A stretch of DNA of 64,000 nt, taken from positions 248,001-312,000 of the forward strand of contig NZ_CP159830.1 of assembly GCF_047730085.1 (NCBI RefSeq), given 5' to 3'. Made by a program: the position numbers and the translations under genes. Below, in pieces: positions 1-8,448 of this stretch; positions within the stretch are counted from its first letter, which is position 1, and every line of letters starts with the position of its first letter. Origin of the DNA: Njordibacter sp937773555 (GTDB lineage Bacteria > Pseudomonadota > Gammaproteobacteria > Pseudomonadales > Balneatricaceae). Below the pieces are notes generated by a model. It had not been told where the DNA came from. It was given only the letters and a program-made list of their open reading frames with translations, and did no database searches.

Positions 1-601
1 TGTCGCCAGCGGCCAATAAAACTGTTTTCCCTTGGCTTTGGAATCGTTTGCTCAGCTTACCAATGGTTGTGGTTTTGCCTGCGCCGTTAACCCCGACCAT
101 AAGGATCACAAAGGGGCTATCTTGTTGAGGAATCTCTAACGCTGCTTGGCTGCCTTGTAATAATGTTGCTAGCTCTTCTTTTAAGGCCTTATAAAGTGCT
201 GGAGGGTCTTGTAGATCTTTGCGGGCAACCCGGTCGCTGAGCTTTTTGAGCAGGCTTGCAGTGGCTTCTATCCCCACGTCTGCAACTAATAGTTGGGTCT
301 CTAGCTCTTCAAACAAGTCGTTATCGATTTGTTTGGCGCCTAAAAATAGGTTAGAAAGGCCATCACCTAAATTGCCACGAGTGCGACTAAGGCCACTTTT
401 TATACGTCCAAAAAAGCCCTGTTTTGGCTGAGACTTTGTGGCAACAGGGGCTGGCTTTGGATCAAGTGCTGGCATTGTTGAGCTGCTAGCCTGCTGCTGC
501 TTAGCAGTATCCTGCAAAGTTGCAACCGGGTGCTCTGCTGCAGAAACATCTTTTTTCTCTGTAGGGGTTTTGTTTTTGCCAAATAAATTAAACAGGGCCA
601 T
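1..601 (-). CDS. ftsY: Signal recognition particle receptor FtsY (partial; C-terminal end beyond window)
   Basis: FtsY is the SRP-receptor GTPase that docks ribosome-nascent-chain/SRP complexes at the inner membrane. Reading on the minus strand from the ATG at 601, the protein begins MALFNLFGKNK, followed by a low-complexity A/Q/P-rich linker and then the helical N domain (GLSRTRGNLGDGLSNLFLG). The G-domain P-loop GVNGAGKTTTIGKL follows near codon 170. The window edge cuts the gene just after LLAAGD, so about 200 residues are present and the rest of the GTPase domain is missing. The gene is divergent from rsmD, the usual gammaproteobacterial arrangement, in which ftsE, ftsX and rpoH normally follow. 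The family call is certain; the exact start is less so because no strong ribosome binding site precedes it. Confidence 0.95.
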   Translation of the reverse strand, partial: MALFNLFGKNKTPTEKKDVSAAEHPVATLQDTAKQQQASSSTMPALDPKPAPVATKSQPKQGFFGRIKSGLSRTRGNLGDGLSNLFLGAKQIDNDLFEELETQLLVADVGIEATASLLKKLSDRVARKDLQDPPALYKALKEELATLLQGSQAALEIPQQDSPFVILMVGVNGAGKTTTIGKLSKRFQSQGKTVLLAAGD

Positions 602-753
602 GATGTTGGGTGCGTCTCGGTATATGCGGAATGAAGAATAACGAAGTCGTAAATTTTAGCATAGCTTTTGCCTAGGTATGCTTCTTTTCTGCAGCGATTG
701 CCTTAGAATAGGAACTACACTATTTCCACTCATTGTTATCCCTAGGCATATTT

Positions 754-1434
754 ATGGCCCGCAAACCGAGTTCAAAATCTTCTCGTCCGTCACCTCAGCT
801 GCGCTCCTCTGGAACTGCGACTAAGCCAGGAAAGGTTGTTGAAATTGGCCAAGCGGGGCGCCAAAGTTTACGTATCATTGGTGGACAATGGCGTGGACGA
901 AAAATTCCATTTGCTACAGTCATAGGCCTGCGTCCTACTCAAGACAGGGTGCGAGAAACCTTATTTAATTGGCTTGCTGGCCCCATACCTGGCGCCAGGT
1001 GCCTCGATTTATTTGCCGGCACTGGGGCCCTAGGCCTTGAAGCCCTATCCCGCGGCGCCAAGCATGTAACCTTTGTGGATTTGTCTAATATTGCAACGAG
1101 TAGTCTTAGGGACAACATAAAGCAGCTGACTTTAGCTGCAGACCAGACCACTTCAGTGCATCAACAAAGCGCCTTTGATTGGCTGAGAAGTGATCACACC
1201 GCTAGCCCAGATCAGCCTCAGCAGTATCATTTGGTGTTTTTAGACCCCCCTTTTGCCCTTGCTCTCATGCAGGACATGCTCAAGGCCCTATTTGCCAGCA
1301 ATTGTCTTGCCGCCAATGCTATGATTTACGTGGAGCAGCCGCAGCCCTTGGAAGAGCTAGATTTGCCGCCAACATGGAAATTGCATCGCAATAAAAAAGC
1401 TGGCCAAGTACATTATGGACTGATTAGCCAGTAA
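754..1434 (+). CDS. rsmD: 16S rRNA (guanine(966)-N(2))-methyltransferase RsmD
   Basis: RsmD uses SAM to methylate N2 of G966 in 16S rRNA of the 30S subunit. The protein shows the SAM-binding motif I DLFAGTGALGLEALSRGA and the N2-methyltransferase catalytic motif DPPF (in FLDPPFALAL). The N-terminal RIIGGQWRGRKI and RPTQDRVRETLFNWL segments are typical of the family. The reading frame is open to a TTG at 733, but the ATG at 754 has TAGG about eight bases upstream and gives a 226-residue protein. An extended basic N-terminus (about 35 residues) precedes the conserved core. It is divergent from ftsY across a roughly 150-base gap that must hold both promoters. Confidence 0.93.
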   Translation: MARKPSSKSSRPSPQLRSSGTATKPGKVVEIGQAGRQSLRIIGGQWRGRKIPFATVIGLRPTQDRVRETLFNWLAGPIPGARCLDLFAGTGALGLEALSRGAKHVTFVDLSNIATSSLRDNIKQLTLAADQTTSVHQQSAFDWLRSDHTASPDQPQQYHLVFLDPPFALALMQDMLKALFASNCLAANAMIYVEQPQPLEELDLPPTWKLHRNKKAGQVHYGLISQ

Positions 1435-1490
1435 GCTAAGGCCTCAATTAAATGACAACTGGCGCAGTCAAATACCCTCATGGCAAGTGC

Positions 1491-1970
1491 TTAGGATGGC
1501 ACATTGGATGGTGTATTTGGGTCACTGATAATGGGCATGCCCACTTCTATAATGCCGCTGCCAATGACATCCGCTCGAAGTCCTCCACTACCCAAAAAGG
1601 CATGGATCACTTCGCTTCTTGAAACCTGCAGATTCTCTAGTAGCCGCCCCAAAACATTGCATGGGTGACACAATTCGACGCCTCTGAACTGTGCTGAGCC
1701 AATCGAAAACTCTTCGCCAACTAAGGCATTCAGATCAACACCCCGACTAATGATATTTCTGCGTGTTTGTTGAGGGGCAATAGACTGGCCCAAAAGTGCG
1801 TTATACCCATCAACGGCTTCAGCTTCTATAAGGGTAATATTTTGGCCTTTTTTTTTGGCTTTTTTAAAATGCCGATCGCCAGTAATACCGCACCCAACAA
1901 CCACCTGCACTGTATGGGCTTGCTGCAGTGCCTGCCTAGATTTTTTTGCTACAAAAATAGCTTCAATCAT
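1491..1970 (-). CDS. MOSC domain-containing protein
   Basis: A 159-residue protein matching the MOSC (molybdenum cofactor sulfurase C-terminal) fold. Visible features are GCGITGDRHF near the N-terminus, an NITLIEAEAVDGYNAL segment, and the Cys-containing VELCHPCNVLG motif in the C-terminal half followed by LGSGGLRADVIGSG. Standalone MOSC proteins are thought to bind sulfur or metal-sulfur species through the conserved cysteine, and some (YiiM type) detoxify hydroxylated purines. This one is short and no partner gene is adjacent. It is convergent with rsmD and its substrate cannot be read from the sequence. Confidence 0.82.
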   Translation of the reverse strand: MIEAIFVAKKSRQALQQAHTVQVVVGCGITGDRHFKKAKKKGQNITLIEAEAVDGYNALLGQSIAPQQTRRNIISRGVDLNALVGEEFSIGSAQFRGVELCHPCNVLGRLLENLQVSRSEVIHAFLGSGGLRADVIGSGIIEVGMPIISDPNTPSNVPS

Positions 1971-2157
1971 TCAACTCACCTTTAAGCTTTACTTGAATAT
2001 TAACATGATGAAAATTGATCTGTGTAGCCAAAGCATGGTCATTATAACGTTCATGGGATGTGGCCATCAGGCTCTGCTCGCCGGAATGCATATAAACGGC
2101 GCAGCATAGGCTAGTCTGGCAGCACTGTGTTGGTGTGCATTGGAGACCAATTGGTAT

Positions 2158-3375
2158 TCATATCAGGGTATGCAAATACGAAAATTTCGCTCGCCATTTA
2201 ATGCAGCGCCGAGCGTCACGTTCTTCATACATACGCATGGCCATAGGCAGGTCTAGGTTAAACGTATCTTCTCGATCCTCCGCTAAAGCCGTTAAACGCA
2301 TGGTGTACCATGCTGTTACGCCACCTTCTGGATTGGAATCGAATATGGGGAACTTGGGATCACCCCCTTTTTTGGTCAACCAGTCATTTGCAAGTTGAGG
2401 ATTAAGGGTCATGGCCCGCGCCAGCCCCACCATATCAGCAGCTCCACTAACGATGGCATCCACGGCTTGTTCTCGTGTCTTAAACCCACCTGTCAAAATG
2501 ACGGGCACTTTAGTAACCTCTTTAACTCGACGGGAAAAATCGAGAAAGTAGGGCCCCTTAGTCAAACTGTCAGAACTAGCCTTCGCTCCAGGAAAATAGG
2601 TGCCCCCGCTGATATCAATTAGATCCACCGAAGTTCGATCAAGAAGCCGGACGACCTCTAAAGCATCATGTTCTGACAACCCACCCTCCAGCATATCTGT
2701 TGAGTTAATTCTGATCCCCACTGGGAAGGCCGAACCAACCGCGCGCCTGACAGTGCGGATCACATCGAGCACGATATGGCATCGTGCTTCGATAGAACCG
2801 CCATAGGCGTCAGTCCGATGGTTGAACAATGGTGATAGGAACTGGCTCAGTAAAAAACCATGACCTGCGTGAATAAGCACACCTCCAAACCCTGCACTCT
2901 TTGCATGCAAAGCCGCTGTGGCATACATGTGTGGTAATTCTAAAATGTCTTCAATACGCATGCTGGCGCATTGAAAGCCTTCAATCGCCAGCGCCGATGG
3001 CCCTTGTGGCTGGCTTATCGGCAAGAAGGAAAGCGCTCCAGCATGGCCCAGCTGCGGCCAAAGATGAGCCCCATCAATGGTTCCCCGTTTAACTAATTCA
3101 TGGATCATTGCTTTACTTGTATCTTCGGCGAGTACTAAATTGCCCGGCCGTTCTGGAAAGCGAGGGTCGCCTTGTACTTCACCGATGAACGATACAGCGG
3201 CGCCACCCTGAGCCCATCTTTCATAAAGCCTAATCTGTGCTTTGGTGGGATCACCGTCACCGTTTGCCAGTGAGTCTGACATGGGGGACTTTGCTAGTCT
3301 ATTCTTAAAAGTTGCACCGCACGGCAATTCTAGGGCGCGTCCAAGGGCCAGAATAGGGTTGGTCTGCTCGATCAT
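2158..3375 (-). CDS. Old yellow enzyme family NADH:flavin oxidoreductase
   Basis: A 405-residue FMN-dependent ene-reductase of the old yellow enzyme superfamily, expected to reduce activated C=C bonds of enones, quinones or nitro compounds. The core motifs are clear: KNRLAKSPMSD after the first strand, the substrate-binding QLGHAG loop, HAGHGFLLSQFLSP followed by NHRTDAYGGS, PVGIRIN, and LTGGFKT, GAADMVGLARAM for phosphate binding. About 60 C-terminal residues extend past the barrel. It sits 30 bases downstream of the lysR gene on the same strand, so the two are probably co-transcribed. Next to hchA and a quinone-reductase-like gene, a role in electrophile detoxification is a reasonable inference; the natural substrate is not known. 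Confidence 0.9.
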   Translation of the reverse strand: MIEQTNPILALGRALELPCGATFKNRLAKSPMSDSLANGDGDPTKAQIRLYERWAQGGAAVSFIGEVQGDPRFPERPGNLVLAEDTSKAMIHELVKRGTIDGAHLWPQLGHAGALSFLPISQPQGPSALAIEGFQCASMRIEDILELPHMYATAALHAKSAGFGGVLIHAGHGFLLSQFLSPLFNHRTDAYGGSIEARCHIVLDVIRTVRRAVGSAFPVGIRINSTDMLEGGLSEHDALEVVRLLDRTSVDLIDISGGTYFPGAKASSDSLTKGPYFLDFSRRVKEVTKVPVILTGGFKTREQAVDAIVSGAADMVGLARAMTLNPQLANDWLTKKGGDPKFPIFDSNPEGGVTAWYTMRLTALAEDREDTFNLDLPMAMRMYEERDARRCIKWRAKFSYLHTLI

Positions 3376-3405
3376 GGTTACTCTCTTTGCAATGCTAATG
3401 CCCTA

Positions 3406-4320
3406 TTAATGGCTAAGTTTAGCGGGCATTTCTTCTAATAAAAAATCAATGAATACACGTGTTTTTGCTGGCATAAATTCTTTTTCAGGGAATATAGCAT
3501 ATATAGGGAATCCACCGATCGGCTTATACCCAGTCATTAGTGGGACCAACTTTCCTTGGTCAATGGTATCGCCTAAAAGCCCTTTATCGATCAGTAGGAC
3601 ACCTGCATGCTCTATCGCTGCAGTGACCAGTGCACTGGGGTCATTAATGGCTAATGGTCCTGACACGGTGACGCTTTCCTCGCCTGCTGCACTGCCAAAT
3701 GTCCATGTATTCATGGACCCGGTTGAGTTTCGATAAAATAAGCAACGGTGGTTTAATAAGTCTTTTGGAACCTTCATCGCCGGAGCATTGTTTAAATACT
3801 CCTTGCTTGCACAGAGTAACAAAGAAAAGGAGCCCAATTCTCGGGCGATCAAACTTGAGTCAGGCAAGAACCCAATGCGAATTGCAACGTCTAAGTTTTC
3901 GGCCACCATATCAACAAAACGATCTTCCAATTGCAGGTTAACTGTTAGCTTGGGGTAACGGGCTAAAAATTTCGACATTAAAGGTACCAGATGAACGCGC
4001 CCGTGGGCACTAGAACAAGATACTTTTAGGTCGCCTGCTATTTCAGTCTGATGATTATCACTGATGTGTTCAATGGTCTGCAGTGCTCGTTCAACCTTAT
4101 GTGCCTCGTAAAGCACCTGACGACCTACGTCTGTGACCATGATTGTTCGAGTGGTTCGATTCAATAATCGCGAACCAACCCTCCTCTCCAAGGCAGACAA
4201 CTGCTTACTGACAGATGATCGACTCATACTCAATAGCGTGGCTGCAGCTGATAAGCTACCTAATCTGACGATGTGAGAGAAGAGAAGCAAGCCCCTCATA
4301 TATTCGTTTTCAAGGGCCAT
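3406..4320 (-). CDS. LysR-family transcriptional regulator
   Basis: A 304-residue LysR regulator. The N-terminal winged HTH is plain (FSHIVRLGSLSAAATLLSMSRSSVSKQLSALERRVGSRLLNRTTR, residues about 14-58), followed by the LysR substrate-binding domain (DLKVSCSSAHGRVHLVPLM and VDMVAENLDVAIRIG). GGTGGA lies just upstream of the ATG. A perfect inverted repeat of LysR-box type lies 11 bases upstream of the start codon, suggesting autoregulation and control of the divergent hchA. The downstream OYE gene is probably in the same transcript. The inducer is unknown; an electrophile or carbonyl is a guess from context. Confidence 0.93.
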   Translation of the reverse strand: MALENEYMRGLLLFSHIVRLGSLSAAATLLSMSRSSVSKQLSALERRVGSRLLNRTTRTIMVTDVGRQVLYEAHKVERALQTIEHISDNHQTEIAGDLKVSCSSAHGRVHLVPLMSKFLARYPKLTVNLQLEDRFVDMVAENLDVAIRIGFLPDSSLIARELGSFSLLLCASKEYLNNAPAMKVPKDLLNHRCLFYRNSTGSMNTWTFGSAAGEESVTVSGPLAINDPSALVTAAIEHAGVLLIDKGLLGDTIDQGKLVPLMTGYKPIGGFPIYAIFPEKEFMPAKTRVFIDFLLEEMPAKLSH

Positions 4321-4330
4321 GGTTCCACCT

Positions 4331-4353
4331 ATTGTTTCTATAGAGGAAACAAT
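4331..4353. promoter_or_regulatory. Perfect 8-bp inverted repeat, probable LysR operator
   Basis: ATTGTTTC, a seven-base spacer, then GAAACAAT: two perfect 8-bp arms. It contains the T-N11-A core typical of LysR boxes and lies between the divergent lysR (start 4320) and hchA (start 4559), close to the lysR start, as expected for autorepression and activation of the divergent gene. Confidence 0.65.
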
Positions 4354-4558
4354 ATAGTTGTAAAAAGGTGACTAATCAAGGCATAATTTTTGGCGTACCA
4401 TACCCTCATTATCAGCCACCAGCCCATTTAAAAGCTATGACACAGGCCATACTTTAAAGGCCCATAAATGATCAGTACGCAACCCCGTTGATAGGGTAAT
4501 TTGTTGAGGTAATACCTCAGCTCAGGTCACTCACGGTGATTAACTAACAGGAAATATT

Positions 4559-5413
4559 ATGTTTAAGAAATTATTAAGAATCGCTCCTCAATTAGAAAGT
4601 GATGGCTCTTATAGCCCATCAAAGTTGGCGTTAAAGTTAGCGGTATCACCCACCACCGATTATGAACCTATTTCGTATCAGCCTTACGAGGGTGAAAAAT
4701 GTAAGATTGCCGTTATTTTTACTGAACAAAAAAATATGACGATGAAAAATGGAAAGATGTTTTCGACGGGCAACCACCCAGTTGAAGCTATTTTGCCCAT
4801 GCTGCATTTAAAAGAAGCAGGCTTTACGTTTGAAATAATTACCCCCACGGGTAAACCTGTTGCGTTTGAGATGTGGGCGATGCCTGATGAAGACACACAT
4901 GTCATTAATTTTTATAATAAATATAAAAAACAGTTTCAAACACCCACCCGTCTTCAAGATTTTGTGGATCACTCATTACGGCAGGATCTGTCATACGCTG
5001 CTGTATTTATACCTGGAGGGCACGGCGCAATGCTGGGCATTCCAGAAGACGTTAATGTGGGTAAGGCACTCCATTGGGCGCATGATAAAGGGTTGTTTAC
5101 GATTACCTTATGTCATGGACCGGGTTCATTATTGTCAACCCAGCTAGATGGAAATGAGTTTATCTACAAAGGTTATCAAATGGCAGTATTCCCCGATTCT
5201 GTGGACAAACAGACCCCCATGATTGGCTATTTACCGGGCTCAATGCCTTGGCAGCTAAACGAAAAGCTCATCGACTTAGGGGTGGTCATCGTTAATAAGA
5301 AATCTGACAAGACAACCTGTGTTGATCGAAAACTGATCACTGGGGCAAGCCCATTAGCGGCTAATGAATTAGGAAAACTAGCGGCCAATACTTTGTTAAA
5401 AGAGTTTAGTTAA
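4559..5413 (+). CDS. hchA: Protein deglycase / glyoxalase III Hsp31 (HchA)
   Basis: A 284-residue DJ-1/PfpI-superfamily protein that matches E. coli HchA/Hsp31 (283 aa) along its whole length. HchA converts methylglyoxal to lactate without glutathione, has been reported to repair glycated proteins and acts as a holding chaperone. The nucleophile elbow LCHGPGS places Cys185 and His186 at the E. coli positions; Glu77 lies in GNHPVEAI and an Asp in FPDSVDK completes the site. IPGGHGAM and ITGASPLAANELGKLAA are also hallmark segments. A GGAAAT-type ribosome binding site precedes the ATG. It is divergent from a LysR/OYE pair and followed by a quinone-reductase-like gene. Confidence 0.93.
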   Translation: MFKKLLRIAPQLESDGSYSPSKLALKLAVSPTTDYEPISYQPYEGEKCKIAVIFTEQKNMTMKNGKMFSTGNHPVEAILPMLHLKEAGFTFEIITPTGKPVAFEMWAMPDEDTHVINFYNKYKKQFQTPTRLQDFVDHSLRQDLSYAAVFIPGGHGAMLGIPEDVNVGKALHWAHDKGLFTITLCHGPGSLLSTQLDGNEFIYKGYQMAVFPDSVDKQTPMIGYLPGSMPWQLNEKLIDLGVVIVNKKSDKTTCVDRKLITGASPLAANELGKLAANTLLKEFS

Positions 5414-5607
5414 AGTTTCTAGTTAAAAAGGCGCTTGATAAGCATACTTTCAAGCTTATGAGAGTAACTACTGTGCTGAATAGTCAGTTTCTTAAACTAG
5501 TCGTTCAGCTACATAGTGGAGGGGATGTCAAAGGCTCTTCATGAACATAGATGCGATAAGCCCATAGAATAACGTCTCAACAACATCAATTACTGCACAG
5601 GCAATAC

Positions 5608-6549
5608 ATGAACAACTTAATGAAAGCGGTCCAAATCAATAGGTTTGGTGATCGATCAGTTTTAGAATTAAACGACATTGAAATTCCTACGCCCACGGTT
5701 AATGAAGTCTTGATTAAAGTAAAGTCGGCAGCGGTCAACCCTGTGGATTGGAAAATTCGCCAAGGCTACCTACAATCCGTACTTAATCACCCATTGCCAT
5801 TAACATTAGGTTGGGATGTGTCGGGTGAGGTTGCAGCCGTCGGTGCTCAAGTGACTCAACTTAAAGTAGGTGATGCCGTATACAGTCGGCCTGAAATAAG
5901 TAAAAACGGCAGCTTTGCTGAATACATGACGGTTACTGCGGATGAAGTTGCGCTTAAACCCAGTGCATTCACTTGGCAAGAAGCTGCGGGTGTTCCGTTG
6001 GCAGCACTCACTGCATTGCAGTCCCTTTACGAAATTGCGAATCTGCAAGCGGGCGAGCGAGTGCTAATACATGGAGGTTCTGGAGCTGTAGGGCAGTTTG
6101 CTATTCAGCTAGCAAAGTTGCGAGGGGCTTATGTGTACACCACTACGTCAGCAAAAAATACTGGTTTGGTGCAAAGCCTTGGCGCAGATCAAGCCATTGA
6201 TTACCATCTCGAGGATTTCTCAAAACTGAAAGATATAGATGTTGTGTTTGATACGATCGGTGGTGAAACACAGGCAAACAGTTGGCAAACCCTAATAAAA
6301 GGTGGGCGCTTAGTTTCTATTAGTGCAAATCCAGATGCAGATACGGCTACTAAGTATGGTGTTTCGGCATATTTTTGTTTTGTACAACCCAACCGTGAGC
6401 ACTTAGATCACCTGTCTGGGTTAGCCAATGCTGGTAAGTTAACAGTTAATATTGACAGTGAATTTGGACTGCATGAAGTGGCAAAAGCACATGAACGCAG
6501 TGAAACCGGCCGTGCACAAGGCAAAATTATTATTAACATATCAGAGTAG
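5608..6549 (+). CDS. Zinc-less NADP-dependent alcohol dehydrogenase-like oxidoreductase (quinone reductase type)
   Basis: A 313-residue medium-chain dehydrogenase/reductase of the quinone-oxidoreductase clade. The N-terminal GroES-like domain has VKSAAVNPVDWKIRQGY and GWDVSGEVAAVG; the Rossmann domain has the nucleotide motif IHGGSGAVGQFAIQLAKLRGA near residues 154-174, then TTTSAKN and the C-terminal GRAQGKIIINI. The cysteine/histidine ligands of zinc-dependent alcohol dehydrogenases are absent, so this is a zinc-free NADPH:quinone or enone reductase. It lies 194 bases after hchA on the same strand and may share regulation by the LysR protein. The exact substrate is unresolved. Confidence 0.88.
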   Translation: MNNLMKAVQINRFGDRSVLELNDIEIPTPTVNEVLIKVKSAAVNPVDWKIRQGYLQSVLNHPLPLTLGWDVSGEVAAVGAQVTQLKVGDAVYSRPEISKNGSFAEYMTVTADEVALKPSAFTWQEAAGVPLAALTALQSLYEIANLQAGERVLIHGGSGAVGQFAIQLAKLRGAYVYTTTSAKNTGLVQSLGADQAIDYHLEDFSKLKDIDVVFDTIGGETQANSWQTLIKGGRLVSISANPDADTATKYGVSAYFCFVQPNREHLDHLSGLANAGKLTVNIDSEFGLHEVAKAHERSETGRAQGKIIINISE

Positions 6550-6661
6550 GTGTGTATAAAAGCTAACCCTAGCTTTGTGGCTTAACTTTCTGAGGGACAA
6601 TACCGGCAAACCTTAGGTGGGTCTAATTGGGCCATAATGCCTTCGCTAAAGGCTTATTTCT

Positions 6662-6698
6662 TGCCGTGGCATACCATAGTGCTACGGCACCTTTTCTA
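6662..6698. terminator. Hairpin with T-run between convergent genes
   Basis: TGCCGTGGCA, an eight-base loop, then TGCTACGGCA followed by CCTTTTCT. The stem has ten pairs with one G-T. It lies between the plus-strand oxidoreductase (ends 6549) and the minus-strand CPXCG gene (ends 6752), so it fits a factor-independent terminator, better for the plus strand. The rest of the 200-base gap holds nothing I recognise. Confidence 0.5.
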
Positions 6699-6751
6699 TA
6701 CGCCTGCAAGCCCACAGAGCTGGAGCGTGTTAATGTCCTGTTATGACTGCT

Positions 6752-6949
6752 CTAGAAAGCCTCATCATCACTATAAACACGCACCAAAAGCTCACCATTA
6801 ACACTTTCAGACACTACAAAATTGATAGGCTGGCAACACACTTGGCAATCTTCGATATACTCCTGATCTAGGTCTGATGGGTCCACTAAAACGCCAATGG
6901 TCTCACCACAATATGGACAGCCAATAAAGGTCTCAGTTAAATGATTCAA
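6752..6949 (-). CDS. CPXCG motif-containing cysteine-rich protein
   Basis: A 65-residue protein of the CPXCG family, named for the first cysteine pair, seen here as CPYCGETIGVLVD. A second pair follows as CQVCCQPI, giving a probable zinc-ribbon knuckle. Length and spacing match the family. Function is unknown; members are common in gammaproteobacteria. It stands alone, convergent with the upstream oxidoreductase and separated by 120 bases from the end of the arginine operon. Confidence 0.85.
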   Translation of the reverse strand: MNHLTETFIGCPYCGETIGVLVDPSDLDQEYIEDCQVCCQPINFVVSESVNGELLVRVYSDDEAF

Positions 6950-7070
6950 TGTCTATTATTCCTCATCTCGGCCAGCCTCTGCAAGCCCATTGCAGGGGCT
7001 ATTAGAGGGCCACTTAAGATATTTTTAGAGCCTGCTCAGCTAAGTTTAGCATGAGTCATATGATTAGCCA

Positions 7071-8438
7071 TTAAAATTGGAAATCATAGACGCTGCCTAA
7101 ATCGAGTATTTGTGTGAGTTCATCCAAGGCCCTGTGACTTTCGGTGATTAGTTGTGGGTCAGCTAAGTCGGACTCAGAAAGAGTGTCGCGGTAGTGCTTT
7201 TCTGTCCACGCCATCAAGCCAGAGAATAGACTGTCGCTCATAATGCACGCAGGGTTCACTGCGGCTTGTTCAGCTTCATTAAGCACCACACGAAGGCGCA
7301 AGCATGCAGGGCCACCGCCATTGCTCATGCTTTGCTTTAGGTCAAATACCAAAATCTCTTCAATTGCACTGTCACTGGCAATGAGCTGGTCTAAATAAGC
7401 CGAAACCTTTATGTTTTCAAGGCATTCTTGCGGAACAACAATTCCCATTTTGCCATCATTTAAGTGAGGCAGGCTTAATAATTGACTGTTAAATAAGTAA
7501 CTGGTTACGGCATCTTGAACAGACACTTGGTCGTCTGGCACCTCGATGAACTGCATCTTACCGTTACCCATGTTAGTCATGGCTTGCTGCAAGTTGTGGT
7601 TTACTTTTTGAGTATTGAGAAAGGCGAGCTGATGGTAAAAAGACACATTACCGTTGCCCACGGCAATCACGTCATTGTGGAATACCCCAGCATCAATTAC
7701 ATCTGGGTTTTGTTGAGCAAATACCACTTGCTCATCTTTTAGGCCATGTAAACGTGCTACAGCTTGAGACGCTTCTAAGCTCTGGCGAGCAGGGTACTTA
7801 GTGGGGTTTGGAGCTTGGCCATTAAAGGCATGCTGGCCATAAACGAAAAATTCTACTCCAGTCTTACCGTAGGATTGGCAAAAACGGGTGTGATTGGCAG
7901 CACCCTCATCACCAAAATGGTCGGAAGACGGTAAGGCCTGATGATGAGAAAAATGGTCTTCGTTGGCGAAAGTAGCGCGTAATATAAGGCCTGTTGTGTC
8001 ATGTTCAATAGAGCGGTGGAAGCGATTAACTAGGTTTGCAGGGGTAAAGTGTAAACGTCCATCAGGACAATCTGAACTAGGTGAAATAGTGGCGGCATTG
8101 GCTGTCCACATGCTTGACGCAGAGTAACAAGACGCAAGTAGTGCAGGGTCTTTTTTTGCGACTTTTTGAACCACTTGGCTATCACTGCCGGTGAATCCAA
8201 GCCGCCGCAACGTATTTAAGTCGGGGCGCGATTGGGGTGCTAACACCCCCTGTAACATCCCCAGATCATGCAACGATTTCATTTTTAACAAACCTTGTTG
8301 AGCGGCTTGCTTAGGGTTGGAGGGTCGTGCGGAGTTGTTACTTGAAGCCACGTTCCCGTAGGACAAGCCACCATAGTTATGAGTGGGCCCTACTAGGCCG
8401 TCAAAATTAGCTTCTAAAGCCCTGATAGAGACGCTCAT
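7071..8438 (-). CDS. astB: N-succinylarginine dihydrolase AstB
   Basis: AstB hydrolyses N2-succinylarginine to N2-succinylornithine, ammonia and CO2, the second step of the AST pathway. The protein (about 455 residues) starts MSVSIRALEANFDGLVGPTHNYGGLSYGN, a highly diagnostic N-terminus, and contains NEDHFSHHQ, FVYGQHAF, DAGVFHNDVIAVGN and SNGGGPACLRLRV, covering the guanidino-modifying-enzyme catalytic residues. Three in-frame starts occur (TTG 8444, ATG 8441, ATG 8438); AAGGAG at 8445-8450 is best spaced for 8438. It is the last gene of the AST operon, about 10 bases after astD. Confidence 0.96.
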   Translation of the reverse strand: MSVSIRALEANFDGLVGPTHNYGGLSYGNVASSNNSARPSNPKQAAQQGLLKMKSLHDLGMLQGVLAPQSRPDLNTLRRLGFTGSDSQVVQKVAKKDPALLASCYSASSMWTANAATISPSSDCPDGRLHFTPANLVNRFHRSIEHDTTGLILRATFANEDHFSHHQALPSSDHFGDEGAANHTRFCQSYGKTGVEFFVYGQHAFNGQAPNPTKYPARQSLEASQAVARLHGLKDEQVVFAQQNPDVIDAGVFHNDVIAVGNGNVSFYHQLAFLNTQKVNHNLQQAMTNMGNGKMQFIEVPDDQVSVQDAVTSYLFNSQLLSLPHLNDGKMGIVVPQECLENIKVSAYLDQLIASDSAIEEILVFDLKQSMSNGGGPACLRLRVVLNEAEQAAVNPACIMSDSLFSGLMAWTEKHYRDTLSESDLADPQLITESHRALDELTQILDLGSVYDFQF

Positions 8439-8448
8439 CATCAACTCC

